A stretch of DNA of 64,000 nt from Gammaproteobacteria bacterium RIFCSPHIGHO2_12_FULL_35_23. Lineage in GTDB: Bacteria > Pseudomonadota > Gammaproteobacteria > UBA12402. The stretch is taken from positions 62,001 to 126,000 of the forward strand of contig MGXT01000019.1 in assembly GCA_001801465.1 (NCBI GenBank). Direction: 5' to 3'. Of the stretch, positions 10,801 to 19,525 are shown piece by piece; position 1 is the stretch's first letter, and the number at the start of each line of letters is the position of its first letter. Made by a program: the position numbers and the translations under genes. Under the pieces are notes generated by a model that saw only the letters and a program-made list of their open reading frames with translations, was not told where the DNA came from and did not search any database.

Positions 10801-11750
10801 TTATCACTACTCCTATTGCGGGTACATTAGCTATTCCAGAAGATTTTCCGGCCCATGAGCTAACTGGTAATTTTAATCATATTTATATACCCGCTGCTGC
10901 CAATAATTCTACTGTTAAACTTGATCCAAGAAAAATCCCAGCGTTTAACATAAGCATCAATGATTTTCGCTATGGTGCTAAGTTTTTAGGGCCAATTACT
11001 TTAGCCGTAACTCCTAATCCGGCGGGTATTCATATTGATGAACTTGCGTTTGGTGCTCCTTGGTTGTCGGGTGTTTTAACCGGAAGTTGGGAGCAGTTGG
11101 GAAGTGGTGTTACCACGCATCTTTTAGGTAATTTAACCAGTAATAATGTGACTAGTTTATTAACTTATTTGCAGGTTAAGTCTTCTTTGTTAGCAGAGAA
11201 AGGCAATGTACAATTAGATCTTACTTGGCCAAGAGCTCCTTACGATTTTTCTATCAAAACCGTTAGCGGTAATATTGCCTTACAGTTAACTAATGGTTGG
11301 ATTATTAATCTAGGTGAATCTACTACTAAAAAACTAGATTTAGGACGCTTATTAAACTTATTAAGTGTTCAGCACTTAATGTTACAGTTTAATGATTTAA
11401 GCCACAGTGGTTATAATTTTACGCAATTACAAGGCCATTTTAATTTAGGTAATGGCCAGCTTACTACTTCCGATTTAAGTCTGCATGGTCCAGTTGCTGA
11501 TATTAAAGCAAAAGGAGTTATTAATTTTGTTAAACAGTGGTTAGATTTAAAATTAACTATTGGGATTGATGTCACGGCGAGTTTGCCAGTTATAGCCACG
11601 ATTGCGACGGGTTTTAACCCGGTTGTTGGGGTAGCAGCTTGGTTAGTAGATAAAGTTGCACACAGTGAGATTGAGCAAATTACTACGTATTATTATAAAA
11701 TTACTGGACCTTGGGCTAATCCCCAGGTCACAAAACTTAATGCTACTTAA
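7899..11750 (+). CDS. yhdP: AsmA-like protein YhdP (DUF3971)
   Basis: Very large (1283 residues) protein anchored by one N-terminal transmembrane helix (about residues 14-38) and otherwise periplasmic, built of repeating beta strands rich in Asn/Gln/Thr. The N-terminal AsmA-like stretch (FDKISFGWRGIEPEILLDNVKVY, then LTVSGVELSI) and the C-terminal DUF3971/AsmA_2 block (LGRLLNLLSVQHL, LSLHGPVADIKAKGVINF, DVTASLPVIATIATGFNPVVGVAAWLVDKVA) match E. coli YhdP (1266 residues). YhdP, TamB and YdbH are known to act redundantly as bridge-like phospholipid carriers to the outer membrane. It follows mreD by 34 bp, a conserved link to the elongasome locus. Intact. Confidence 0.93.
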   Translation: MKENFWMRVYHKTLLILAIVIMVCAIIFTVTRLLTPLFNSHRNAFEALTSKIAGVPVTFDKISFGWRGIEPEILLDNVKVYRANSTMQILAINKLYISVSIVDSILAWQFRPSILTVSGVELSIKYLPNGQFTVNDMNLSQGSSNQADRSLKTDKVIVWLLTQHRIYLKAVTVNYYDQQQHLYPLFIQQIGLQNNGKRHNLAGMVDLMSTPTNLQFVVKMHGNPAHWQQSTINAYFNLKNINLTRWLSWHTYEGYQLSGGYGNTEVWLNWRRGQWLSIHSQVALQNLKLHSLLLKESYLIHDFAAALIWQPTTKGWQFSANNMQISTGAYQWPATQLIINYNNPTSLNNVAAYHVWLNFAQLGDIRRFLQGSSLLPTNLKQQLLQSNIKGELKNINYTASGTLFNPANFQVSLNLTNVSIARFNNFPGVTNVSGYLVDSPATGFIQLQASNTSLDFGNLFSVPLAISRLHGKIIWHHQSDGSWRIKGKHLLIANADLGLNGEVALQFNKGQVSPYLSLLAGYNIVSPMVAVKYLPVAIIPKDTVAWLKQAFLAGKPLIGTVIIRGNMADFPFNQNQGVFRVETKVQDTTLKYSNNWPPITHINADLVFVNHSMIVSASNGKILNGTLMPTKVVIPTIAPDQPVTLVIDGGVKDEASDLFQFIKQTPLNATIGQALQSIGLQGLLLVQLHINLPLNKVDQVQTSGQIQFNSNTLSINGWPLQFTNLQGTLGFNNTKFSAKEITAKLLGQQVTASVNTIGSTNTQVKFVSTISTAILAKQYSFLNKIPISGTTGINGVVNFYNQSTGQNNVIINSDLYGIQWAYPAPFTKVQQQVMPSTVKVLFGTNKPLQVLVDVSNFVHAALSFNNQNNQLKFYSGNIRFGQSAAAIQSASGFLIDGNLPSFNWQTWQQYLAKQTGDSNTSSANLKAVVKQYLRLLDVNIGVLSINTYAFKPAEVKFSYGNGAWLVSLITTPIAGTLAIPEDFPAHELTGNFNHIYIPAAANNSTVKLDPRKIPAFNISINDFRYGAKFLGPITLAVTPNPAGIHIDELAFGAPWLSGVLTGSWEQLGSGVTTHLLGNLTSNNVTSLLTYLQVKSSLLAEKGNVQLDLTWPRAPYDFSIKTVSGNIALQLTNGWIINLGESTTKKLDLGRLLNLLSVQHLMLQFNDLSHSGYNFTQLQGHFNLGNGQLTTSDLSLHGPVADIKAKGVINFVKQWLDLKLTIGIDVTASLPVIATIATGFNPVVGVAAWLVDKVAHSEIEQITTYYYKITGPWANPQVTKLNAT

Positions 11751-11796
11751 TTTTCCAGCAAATTAAGCAGCGTTTTGTGAACGATTGGTGTATTAA

Positions 11797-12021
11797 TTAA
11801 CTTGGGCCTTTTGCTCGTTTAGGAGTAGGAGGTGAGGCAGAAGACACTACAGAGGTTCGTGGTGGAGAGCTTAGAGAAGAGGGCTGGGAGGAAGAAGTTC
11901 CCGGGCTAGCGATATGGGCGGCCCCGCCGCTAGTAGCTCTTGGACGCACCTCATGTTGTAAAGCCGTTGGGTTTAAAAGCCTCAGTATTTCTGCAGTGGA
12001 AAGTATTTGATAGTCAGACAT
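11797..12021 (-). CDS. Small Ser/Pro-rich protein
   Basis: Unrecognised 74-residue protein. The start ATG at 12021 has a GAGGATAA ribosome-binding site. Residues 1-25 (MSDYQILSTAEILRLLNPTALQHEV) are predicted helical. The rest is a low-complexity Ser/Pro/Ala/Thr tail ending in PTPKRAKGPS, probably disordered. Local GC is higher than in its neighbours. Same strand as the three-member paralogue family that follows upstream; it may be part of the same accessory set. A C-terminal Ser-rich tail is seen in some type IV effectors, but this is only suggestive. Confidence 0.65.
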   Translation of the reverse strand: MSDYQILSTAEILRLLNPTALQHEVRPRATSGGAAHIASPGTSSSQPSSLSSPPRTSVVSSASPPTPKRAKGPS

Positions 12022-12145
12022 ACTTTATCCTCATTATTATTGCATATTTTTTAGTATAACCCCCCAAACTTAAGAAAACCTTAAAGTGAAAAAATTATCA
12101 GCCTATAGTTAAATAAACTGATAATTTCCAATTTATAAGTAAAGG

Positions 12146-12676
12146 TTATCGAAATGGGCGCGCAGAAACAGGACAAGAGCGAGAAGTATATTCTTGCGCT
12201 CGTTGTTGGGTTTTTGTTAAAAGTTCACGGGGAGGCAATTTTCCAGAAAAATCGCCTTGATCGGTTATTATTTGAAATGTTTCTGGATAGATGCCTGGTT
12301 GAGATTTACCAAAAATACCAAAAATGCTACTTTTCGGACCTATATAAGCGTGTTTTGTAGTAGAATCACCTTTATCTAGTAATCTAGCTAACGATTTTAA
12401 AGCAGCTGCAGCTTTGTTACTTTCTGCATCTAGCAAGGTTCTATATAAACCAAGAATTTCAATAACAGCTGCTTGCACTTTTGCTTCCCGTGAAGAGTAT
12501 TGAGGATCACTTTTAATAGTGTTCAGCTGAGCTAAACAGAGCGTTAGTTTTGGCGTATGAGTATGTTGATACCAACGACAATTTTTAGTATAAGTGCGCA
12601 TCGATTCACTAAAAAGTGCAATAATAGAGTCGATAGTAATATGTTGTCTAGTTATAGTAGCTATATCAACGGTCAT
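12146..12676 (-). CDS. Unknown protein, tandem family member A
   Basis: 176 residues, strong AAGGAG ribosome-binding site. One of three neighbouring minus-strand genes sharing a helical core: C..L....I, RE..V..AVIEILGLYRTLLD, A..AL..LARLLDKG, then a Tyr-rich strand, FGIFGK and P.TF.I. No signal peptide or membrane segment, so probably cytosolic or injected. No known domain is recognised. The stop lies 125 bp before the small Ser/Pro protein. The 68-residue plus-strand ORF across its C-terminal part is antisense shadow. Confidence 0.75.
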   Translation of the reverse strand: MTVDIATITRQHITIDSIIALFSESMRTYTKNCRWYQHTHTPKLTLCLAQLNTIKSDPQYSSREAKVQAAVIEILGLYRTLLDAESNKAAAALKSLARLLDKGDSTTKHAYIGPKSSIFGIFGKSQPGIYPETFQIITDQGDFSGKLPPRELLTKTQQRAQEYTSRSCPVSARPFR

Positions 12677-12815
12677 AAATTTCTCCTTTTTGTTCTTGAT
12701 TACTATTAGTATAGCCTATTTCTGCAACTAAAATCTAAGTTTAAAAAACAGCTAATGGTTTGTTTCTTTTGTGAAATTTTCATTTGTTTAGCTTTAGTAA
12801 GATTATTAAAACCGA

Positions 12816-13388
12816 TTAATGTATTATATAACGAGCTCTAAATATTTGGTTATCGTTACTGGTATTGTTTTGAGTGCTTTGTGATTCTACCTCTACATCA
12901 GTCTCATTTCTTTGTAAATATTCTTCTGTTGCTTTTACCCTTATAAAATGCGCAAAAGTTTCTTTAGGAAAAGTAATTGCTGTACCTAATCTATCTAAGA
13001 TAGCAAAAGTTTTTGGTGATATACCCTCTGTCGCTTTAAATAAACCAAAAAAACAAGTGGTTGGAGAGTAATAGGTTACTGTGGAGTGTTCTGTGCCTTG
13101 ATCAAGTAGATGGACTAAAGGTTCTAAGGCTTGTTTAGCTTTACGACTGTTTGAATTTAAAAGTGCTTGGTATAAGGCAAATATTTCTAATACAGCTTCT
13201 CGCATTTGATCGTGAGGTGTTAAACCGTCTTCTTTTGCATTATTTTTTATGGTGGTTAGTCTTTTTAGGCATTTCATTAATTTTGCAAAGTGATCACCTT
13301 GAAAAATACCGCAGCTTTGATTATAGGACGCTAAAGCAGCAATAAATTTCTCAATAAGTAAATCAATTGTCAGTGAATCTAAACTCAT
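12816..13388 (-). CDS. Unknown protein, tandem family member B
   Basis: 190 residues, GAAGAG ribosome-binding site. Paralogous to its neighbours: LKRLTTIKNNAK, MREAVLEIFALYQALLN, ALEPLVHLLDQG, YYSPTTCFFGLFKATEGISPKTFAIL. The C-terminal 40 residues (from QRNETDVEVE) are polar and look disordered; they are not shared with members A or C. No membrane segment. The common core followed by variable tails suggests diversification after duplication. Function unknown; a host-directed role is possible in this genome but not shown by the sequence. Confidence 0.76.
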   Translation of the reverse strand: MSLDSLTIDLLIEKFIAALASYNQSCGIFQGDHFAKLMKCLKRLTTIKNNAKEDGLTPHDQMREAVLEIFALYQALLNSNSRKAKQALEPLVHLLDQGTEHSTVTYYSPTTCFFGLFKATEGISPKTFAILDRLGTAITFPKETFAHFIRVKATEEYLQRNETDVEVESQSTQNNTSNDNQIFRARYIIH

Positions 13389-13497
13389 AAGACTCTTCTT
13401 TTTTTATTCTTAATAGTTTCGTTAGTATAAGTATAACTAAGATTTCTTAACAATAGCTTAAGAAAATTAAAGATAAATTCATAATTAAATCAATTAA

Positions 13498-14127
13498 TTA
13501 AGATATTTTCCTGGGTTTAGCAGAAGCTATGTGTAATTCTGCTGTGGCATCCGCATACTTAGAAGCTAGCGGTTGCTTATAGGACTCGGCTTTTAATTGA
13601 CAACGCTTAAATAGTTTGTTTTTGGCTTCGGGAGATAAAGAGAGGCCTAATATAGCAAAGGAATTAGGAAGGGTTGAGGCAGCTTTTGTGCTAAATAAGC
13701 TATAGCTACCTGTAACGCTAAAACCTACTCGATCTGGGCGACGTGAATAACTAATGGTAGCAGAAGAATTGTTTTGATCGAGTTGTTTGATAAGAGGTAA
13801 TAATTTAGCAACAGCTTCAGGCATATTTTCTTGTAAAACATGCACAAAAAGACCTATCAGTTCAATAGTCATTTCTCTTAGCTTGCTAGTGTCATCTAAA
13901 CCGGAGGTTCTCTGAATAGCTTGTAATTGCCTATAGCAGCGAGTAAAGGCTGATTGATGGGTAGGCGTATAACGCATAAAGCGGTGCCATTGTAAACAGG
14001 CGTTAGTGTAAAGCTCTGCAAAATAGTGAAGAACATCTTGAGCACTAGCAAGTTTTATAGAGACTGTTGCTTTTTCGCTAACAGGCGCTAATTCAGGAGA
14101 AGTTGGTTCAGCTACTACAGTGGACAT
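13498..14127 (-). CDS. Unknown protein, tandem family member C
   Basis: 209 residues. It carries an extra N-terminal segment (MSTVVAEPTSPELAPVSEK) before the shared core: CYRQLQAIQRTSGLDD, KLREMTIELIGLFVHVLQE, LLPLIKQLDQNNSSATISYSR, YSLFSTKA..TLPNSFAILGL. Most diverged of the three but alignable over about 140 residues. An AGAGAAC-type ribosome-binding site precedes ATG 14127. Gaps of about 110-140 bp between members suggest separate or loosely coupled transcription. No known domain recognised. Confidence 0.75.
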   Translation of the reverse strand: MSTVVAEPTSPELAPVSEKATVSIKLASAQDVLHYFAELYTNACLQWHRFMRYTPTHQSAFTRCYRQLQAIQRTSGLDDTSKLREMTIELIGLFVHVLQENMPEAVAKLLPLIKQLDQNNSSATISYSRRPDRVGFSVTGSYSLFSTKAASTLPNSFAILGLSLSPEAKNKLFKRCQLKAESYKQPLASKYADATAELHIASAKPRKIS

Positions 14128-14288
14128 AAGTTCTCTTTTGTTATCAATTATTTAGTACATCCTATACTATAGAGGCTAAAGCCCTGGTCCTTGCTGTTAT
14201 TTGTAATAAAAAGCTTACCTATATAATCGCTTAAAATTAGCAGGTTGTCTAGATTTTTGTTGCGATTTGTTTAAAAAATTTACTATTT

Positions 14289-17200
14289 TTAATTAGATTC
14301 GAAGGTATAGAGGATGTCAGCCCCGCTACCATAAGTGCTGGCATCAGTTTGTAGCACCCAGTGCCTAAAAAGATAATAGCGAACGGTTAAGATATTTACG
14401 GGTACCAAGAAGCCTACGCTATAGCTAACAAAAAGGTTTTTAGCGAGTTTTTTACCAACTACAAACGAAGAGTTTTCTTGAGTTTGATTGTTTTCAGGAT
14501 TCACCACTTCGTTGGATTCCATGCCTAATTCAGAAAGTCCCAGCATGTCTTTTACATTATTAACAAGATTACCGCCGCTTTCACCAGTAAAACCGAGTGC
14601 GCTAGCTGCTTTGGAAAGGACTTGAAATTCAGAGTTAGATAGATTATCACTGGCTTGGCCAAAAACTAAATAAGATAAAATGTTTGCATTTGACATGGCA
14701 GGAGAAGAGTAAAGACTAACTTCAGGACGCTGCATAGTGCCGGTAACTTGTACGCCTACCGTAATACTGTCACTGCTAAAGCCTGTAGTAGAATCAGGCT
14801 GATAAGCTTTAATAGTTTTTGTAGCTAACACATTAATGCCAGGATTAGTAATAGCGCCACCGGTGTAAATTAAAGTACCATTTTTAATATGCAGTTTTTC
14901 TCCATAAGCTTCATAAAATCCTTTTGTCACTTGTAGCATGCCAGTTGCGGTGGTTAATTCATTTGGCGCCACTTCAATTTCAGTACTTCCTGCTAAATTA
15001 GCATTCAGTCCCGCAAAAATTAATTTAATTTTCTCACCTAAAGTAACTTTGACTTTAATTTTAGGTTCTAACTTAAAATTTGAGGATGAAGACTTTTCTT
15101 CTTGGCCAACAAAGACTACGCTATTGGGTAATTCTACAGTGCTAGTAAAATCTTTAGGAGTGATGAGCGCATAGGGAATATGTAATGCACCTGTAATATT
15201 TATAATAGGAAATTGATAAGTAATATTTAAATTAGGTGAGACATTTATTTTATACTCTTGGTTATTAATAATGGGTACATCAGTACCTTGCAGAGTAAAC
15301 GAAGTAGGTGAAAAACCAGAGGCAAGCGAGCTTGTCCCCGTTAGCCGCAATAATTTGCCGTTTGATTTGAGCTCGCCTGCTAAGTTAATTTTATTATTAC
15401 TATGTCCCTCTAGCGATAGCTTAATAGCAGTGAGGACTAAGTTTAATTTTTTTAAAGTTAATTGTCCGTTTAAAATTTTAATATAACCTTGTAAATTAGG
15501 TTTAGCGAGAGTACCAGAAACAGTGAGGCGGCTCTCTAATCGACCATCTAAATCATCTACCTCAGGAATAAAGGTTGATAAAAAATGAAGTGAAGGCCAG
15601 GAAGCTTGCAAAGAGCCTGAGATTTTATTGTTCGCAGCAGGTAAGCCAATACCGGTATAATCTGGTAATTGAACTTGTAAGGTGAGAGGAATTAAATGGG
15701 CTTTATCTTGTAAGATTAATTTTCCTAATAAACCGTTCTGTTTATTTAAAGTAAATTTTAAACTGCTATTAATTAAATTAAAACGTTGAGTTTGATTATT
15801 AAACCGATGGTCGATTAGTGCTGAATTGACTAAAAGATTGAGTTCACCTAAGGCATAACCAGCAGTGTTAGCTTTGAGATTAAGATTACCATTTAGATCA
15901 CTACTAATTTGTAAAGAGTTTGGTAAAAAATATTGCAACATAGCAAGATTAAGATGCTGTAGAAAAGCTTGAGCTGTCCAATTAGTTGGAGAGTAATAAG
16001 AAGCGGCTGCGCAAAGTTTACTGTAATTAGATTGCCAGCAAAAATTAGCAACATTAATTATGTTGCCATAAGTAATTTTTATTGGTTGATTTAACTGCCA
16101 GAGGCCAAATTGCTTAGAGACAAGGGTAAGAGTTGATATCGTACCAACCCAATTTTGCTGTTGGTATCCGCCAGTAGCATGAATAGTTAAATTGCCAATA
16201 TTAGCTTGAACTTTAACATTCAAACTATGTTGTGGTAAGGTTCCGGCAGCAGTTAAGAATAGGCTAGAAATAGTGTGCTGTTTAAGATGTAGTTTGGTAC
16301 CAGTAATGGTAATTTGTGAAGCTTGTGGCAAATTAATAGCTGCTTGCGCAAATAGATTTTTAATTTGAATCGCTGCAATGGTTAAATTGTTAATAGTTAA
16401 AGAGCCGTTTAAGTTAGGGAAAGTAATAGGGCCTGTTAAATTTCCTTGGCTCATAATAGAGCCAGTTGCTTTAGTCATGAGCTGATGTAACGATTTAATT
16501 TGCAGGTGCCAGTTAAGTTGGGAGGTTTGACCAACTTGTCCCTGTAGCAAAAACAGATTATTACCTACAGATAATGATAGAGGATTGAATAACCAATTAT
16601 TTTCAGATTTATTAATTAAGCCATGACCTTGAAGGGTTTGGTGGTTTAAATCACCTTGTACGTTTAGTAATTTAATTAATACATTGGTTTGTTGATTTAG
16701 AGAAGATTGCTCGATTAGGGCATTAAAATTTAGTTTACTAGGATAAACAGGCCATTCTTTATTGAGATTCAGATTTTTTCCTTGGAGTGTCAATTGTCCT
16801 TGTAAGGGTGACCAATGAACCGAGCCTGTTGCAGTAATAGCTCCATCCAGTAATTTAGCTAAGGAATGAGTTGTTATGGAGGTATTATTTCCTTGACCTT
16901 GTAAAGATAACTCGGTATCAGGAATATTGGTGCCAGCAAGACGAGTTTCTAATTTTATTCCATAAGCTTTTAAAGTTCCATGTATGACTAAAGAACCTTT
17001 TATGCTGTTTAGAGAACTTGTAGGAGATAATGGCCAGATTAAATGTTGCCAAAAGCCTGTAATGTTAATCGAACCTAACTCGGCGGGCTGATTTATATCG
17101 GCTTTTAATTCTGCCACAAAAGGAGCCTCTGCTTGAATGACGAACTGTACTTTGCTATCTGTGTTAATGAAAGTGTAATCGAGAAGCACAGGTTTAAAAT

Positions 17201-17801
17201 TTTTGGTATTATTCATGAGCATGCCAGATAGGTGAGTAGTAAAGGGCTGCGCAAGGGTTGTTTCACCTTGTAAGGTCAGCGTGTAAGGATTTTTGATAAG
17301 CGTGAGTTGTTTAATAGAGAGATGTGTGCCTAAAGAATAAGCACTTACCAATTGTAAGGATTGAATTTTGGTTATTGGCTGATTGGCTTTTTGAATACTT
17401 AGTATATTAAGATCGATATTATTTAAATCAAATAGTAAGGGAAGTTTGAAAGAAGTTGACTTGGCAGAAGAGTTAGTGGCGGGCCAGTAATGAATAAAAA
17501 GCTTACTGACTGATAAGGAGTTTATGGTTAATCGACCCGTCAATAAGGTGCCAGGCGCCCAGCTAAGTGTTAAAGAGTTGATGGTTAAGGTTAGCGATTT
17601 ACTTTGGTAATTAAGTTCTTGAATAGATAAAGGGCCAATCAAACTACCTTTTGCTTCCAGGACTTGTAATTTGCCGGGTAAGCAAGCGCGCGCTAACTTA
17701 AGACTGATGGATAAACCGGTTTGAGTAGTTAATAATAGATAGCTGGCTATGATAATTATTAATAGTAAGCTTATTAAAATAGCTAATAGCTTCTTTCTCA
17801 T
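14289..17801 (-). CDS. tamB: Translocation and assembly module protein TamB (DUF490)
   Basis: 1170-residue inner-membrane-anchored periplasmic beta-helical protein. The N-terminal anchor (residues 4-26, KLLAILISLLLIIIIASYLLL) is followed by a long low-complexity beta region. The C-terminal DUF490 domain is recognisable: LTTATGMLQVTKGFYEAYGEKLHIKNG, VGVQVTGTMQRPEVSLYSSPAMSNANILSYLVFGQ and the terminal YLFRHWVLQTDASTYGSGADILYTFE. TamB partners TamA at the outer membrane and takes part in phospholipid transport and barrel assembly. Start overlaps the tamA stop by four bases, as in a coupled operon. Slightly shorter than E. coli TamB (1259) but apparently complete. Confidence 0.94.
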   Translation of the reverse strand: MRKKLLAILISLLLIIIIASYLLLTTQTGLSISLKLARACLPGKLQVLEAKGSLIGPLSIQELNYQSKSLTLTINSLTLSWAPGTLLTGRLTINSLSVSKLFIHYWPATNSSAKSTSFKLPLLFDLNNIDLNILSIQKANQPITKIQSLQLVSAYSLGTHLSIKQLTLIKNPYTLTLQGETTLAQPFTTHLSGMLMNNTKNFKPVLLDYTFINTDSKVQFVIQAEAPFVAELKADINQPAELGSINITGFWQHLIWPLSPTSSLNSIKGSLVIHGTLKAYGIKLETRLAGTNIPDTELSLQGQGNNTSITTHSLAKLLDGAITATGSVHWSPLQGQLTLQGKNLNLNKEWPVYPSKLNFNALIEQSSLNQQTNVLIKLLNVQGDLNHQTLQGHGLINKSENNWLFNPLSLSVGNNLFLLQGQVGQTSQLNWHLQIKSLHQLMTKATGSIMSQGNLTGPITFPNLNGSLTINNLTIAAIQIKNLFAQAAINLPQASQITITGTKLHLKQHTISSLFLTAAGTLPQHSLNVKVQANIGNLTIHATGGYQQQNWVGTISTLTLVSKQFGLWQLNQPIKITYGNIINVANFCWQSNYSKLCAAASYYSPTNWTAQAFLQHLNLAMLQYFLPNSLQISSDLNGNLNLKANTAGYALGELNLLVNSALIDHRFNNQTQRFNLINSSLKFTLNKQNGLLGKLILQDKAHLIPLTLQVQLPDYTGIGLPAANNKISGSLQASWPSLHFLSTFIPEVDDLDGRLESRLTVSGTLAKPNLQGYIKILNGQLTLKKLNLVLTAIKLSLEGHSNNKINLAGELKSNGKLLRLTGTSSLASGFSPTSFTLQGTDVPIINNQEYKINVSPNLNITYQFPIINITGALHIPYALITPKDFTSTVELPNSVVFVGQEEKSSSSNFKLEPKIKVKVTLGEKIKLIFAGLNANLAGSTEIEVAPNELTTATGMLQVTKGFYEAYGEKLHIKNGTLIYTGGAITNPGINVLATKTIKAYQPDSTTGFSSDSITVGVQVTGTMQRPEVSLYSSPAMSNANILSYLVFGQASDNLSNSEFQVLSKAASALGFTGESGGNLVNNVKDMLGLSELGMESNEVVNPENNQTQENSSFVVGKKLAKNLFVSYSVGFLVPVNILTVRYYLFRHWVLQTDASTYGSGADILYTFESN

Positions 17802-19525
17802 AATTCAGGTCCCAAGCTGATATCGACACTGATGGGCTGACCTTTTTTATTTAAGGCTTTGGCTACATACAGGCTGACATCACCAATGGGTGATAACCAA
17901 ACAATCCCTACGCCGGTGCCACGCTTTAAGTTTGAGGTATAATCCGTAAAGTCGTTAAAAGCATTACCCACGTCATAAAATACCGCGCCATACCAGTTAC
18001 CAATAACTCTGCGTTGATATTCTACACTGCCTACGGTTATATAACGTCCTGGCCCAATTCCTTGCTCATTATAACCTCTGATGCTCATAGGCCCACCTGT
18101 GTAAAAACGTTCAGAAAGTGGTAGCTTGTTCGAATCATCAATAATGGTATAACCTAGATTACCGCGTAAAACAATACGATTATTTTGCCAGAACGATTGT
18201 ACTGTTTTAAATTGTGCTTGGCCTTGTATAAAACTTACAGTAGAAGCTAAGTTTTTGTAGGCGCCTTCCAAAGCAAAGGTAACTCTTGCGCCGTGTTTTA
18301 GATTAAAAAATTTATCGGTACTTAACCAGGTATAAGTTAAATTAGGTAAGACCATACGCGCCTCTTGAGTACCGGTATCTGAGTCTATTTTAAAAGTTTC
18401 CCAAACATAAGATAAGCTTAAATTCCGTTGCCATCTTTCAATCTGAGAAATATAGCTAACCCCTATTTTTCTGACTAAGGCATGACCGTGTTGTGGATTT
18501 AAATCATAAATGGCGGCATTAAGAGCGTACTGATCGGTTGCAGGATTGTGAGCAGGAATAATATATTGAGCGGAAACATTTTGATTTACTTTCGACCAGT
18601 TGACATTGACATTTATTTTATCGCCAGAGCTATTGACCCAGCGCCATAAAATCCCGGTAGTGATTCTTGGGCCGGTAATTGTGCCATAGCCTAAACCGAA
18701 CTGATAACGCCGTCTTTTATTAGGAGTAACGGTTACTTTAATGGGTACTTGATAAATTTTTGTTTGTTCAATTTGTGGTTCTACGCCTACACTTTCAAAG
18801 TAGCCAGAATCACTTAAAGCGGTCTGTAAATTTAAAAGCTTTTGTGAGGAAAAAGGTTCACCTTGTTGATAACTAACATAACGCTGTAAAAATTTATCGC
18901 TTAAAGGATTTGGATTAAAAAAAGTTGGGCCAAAATAATAACGTGTACCGGTATCTAATGTGAGATCAATGATACAAGTATAAGCAGACAAATCAATTAA
19001 AATTTTATCATTACTTATTTTTGCTTTGATATATCCTTGTCTTTCTGCACTATCGAGTAATTTATTTTTGGTTTTATTATAGTCTGGTACATTAAATATT
19101 TGACCTGGGGCAATAGGAAGGTGGACAAGCGTTTTATTAATTTTTAAATTTTGATTGCCAGGACCTGCTATTTTAATATTAATATTGGTTATTCGTAAAG
19201 GCTCGCTTGGGTTTATAGTATAATGTGCAACCCAATTGTTACCCTCATGAGTTAATTGTTTGTGAGTGATTGTTGATTTGAAAAAACCAAACGGTTTAAT
19301 GGATTCTTGAACTTCTTGAGGACCCGCTTGATAAAGTTGATTAATCAGAGTGGGTGTTAAAGTGCCAGCCGTTTTAACCAAAATTTGCAGATGTTTAAGC
19401 GCGTTTTTTAATGGATCATCTGTTAAACCAGTAATATCAAATTCCAAATTTTGACTGGCTAAGCTGCTAGTACAAGCTATTAATAATAGAATTCCAATAA
19501 AATAAAAACGGCATTGTTTTATCAT
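17798..19525 (-). CDS. tamA: Outer-membrane translocation and assembly protein TamA (Omp85 family)
   Basis: 575 residues. Signal peptide (1-23), then three POTRA-like domains (to about residue 260; e.g. TNINIKIAGPGN, GQIFNVPDYNKTKNKLLDSAERQGYIKA, ALSDSGYFESVGVEP). A C-terminal 16-strand barrel follows with the Omp85 lid-lock motif (SIRGYNEQGIGPG) and FYDVGNAF. The last strand is GQPISVDISLGPEL. Its start overlaps the stop of the upstream small membrane-protein gene and its stop overlaps tamB, so the three are probably co-transcribed and coupled. Intact. Confidence 0.95.
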   Translation of the reverse strand: MIKQCRFYFIGILLLIACTSSLASQNLEFDITGLTDDPLKNALKHLQILVKTAGTLTPTLINQLYQAGPQEVQESIKPFGFFKSTITHKQLTHEGNNWVAHYTINPSEPLRITNINIKIAGPGNQNLKINKTLVHLPIAPGQIFNVPDYNKTKNKLLDSAERQGYIKAKISNDKILIDLSAYTCIIDLTLDTGTRYYFGPTFFNPNPLSDKFLQRYVSYQQGEPFSSQKLLNLQTALSDSGYFESVGVEPQIEQTKIYQVPIKVTVTPNKRRRYQFGLGYGTITGPRITTGILWRWVNSSGDKINVNVNWSKVNQNVSAQYIIPAHNPATDQYALNAAIYDLNPQHGHALVRKIGVSYISQIERWQRNLSLSYVWETFKIDSDTGTQEARMVLPNLTYTWLSTDKFFNLKHGARVTFALEGAYKNLASTVSFIQGQAQFKTVQSFWQNNRIVLRGNLGYTIIDDSNKLPLSERFYTGGPMSIRGYNEQGIGPGRYITVGSVEYQRRVIGNWYGAVFYDVGNAFNDFTDYTSNLKRGTGVGIVWLSPIGDVSLYVAKALNKKGQPISVDISLGPEL

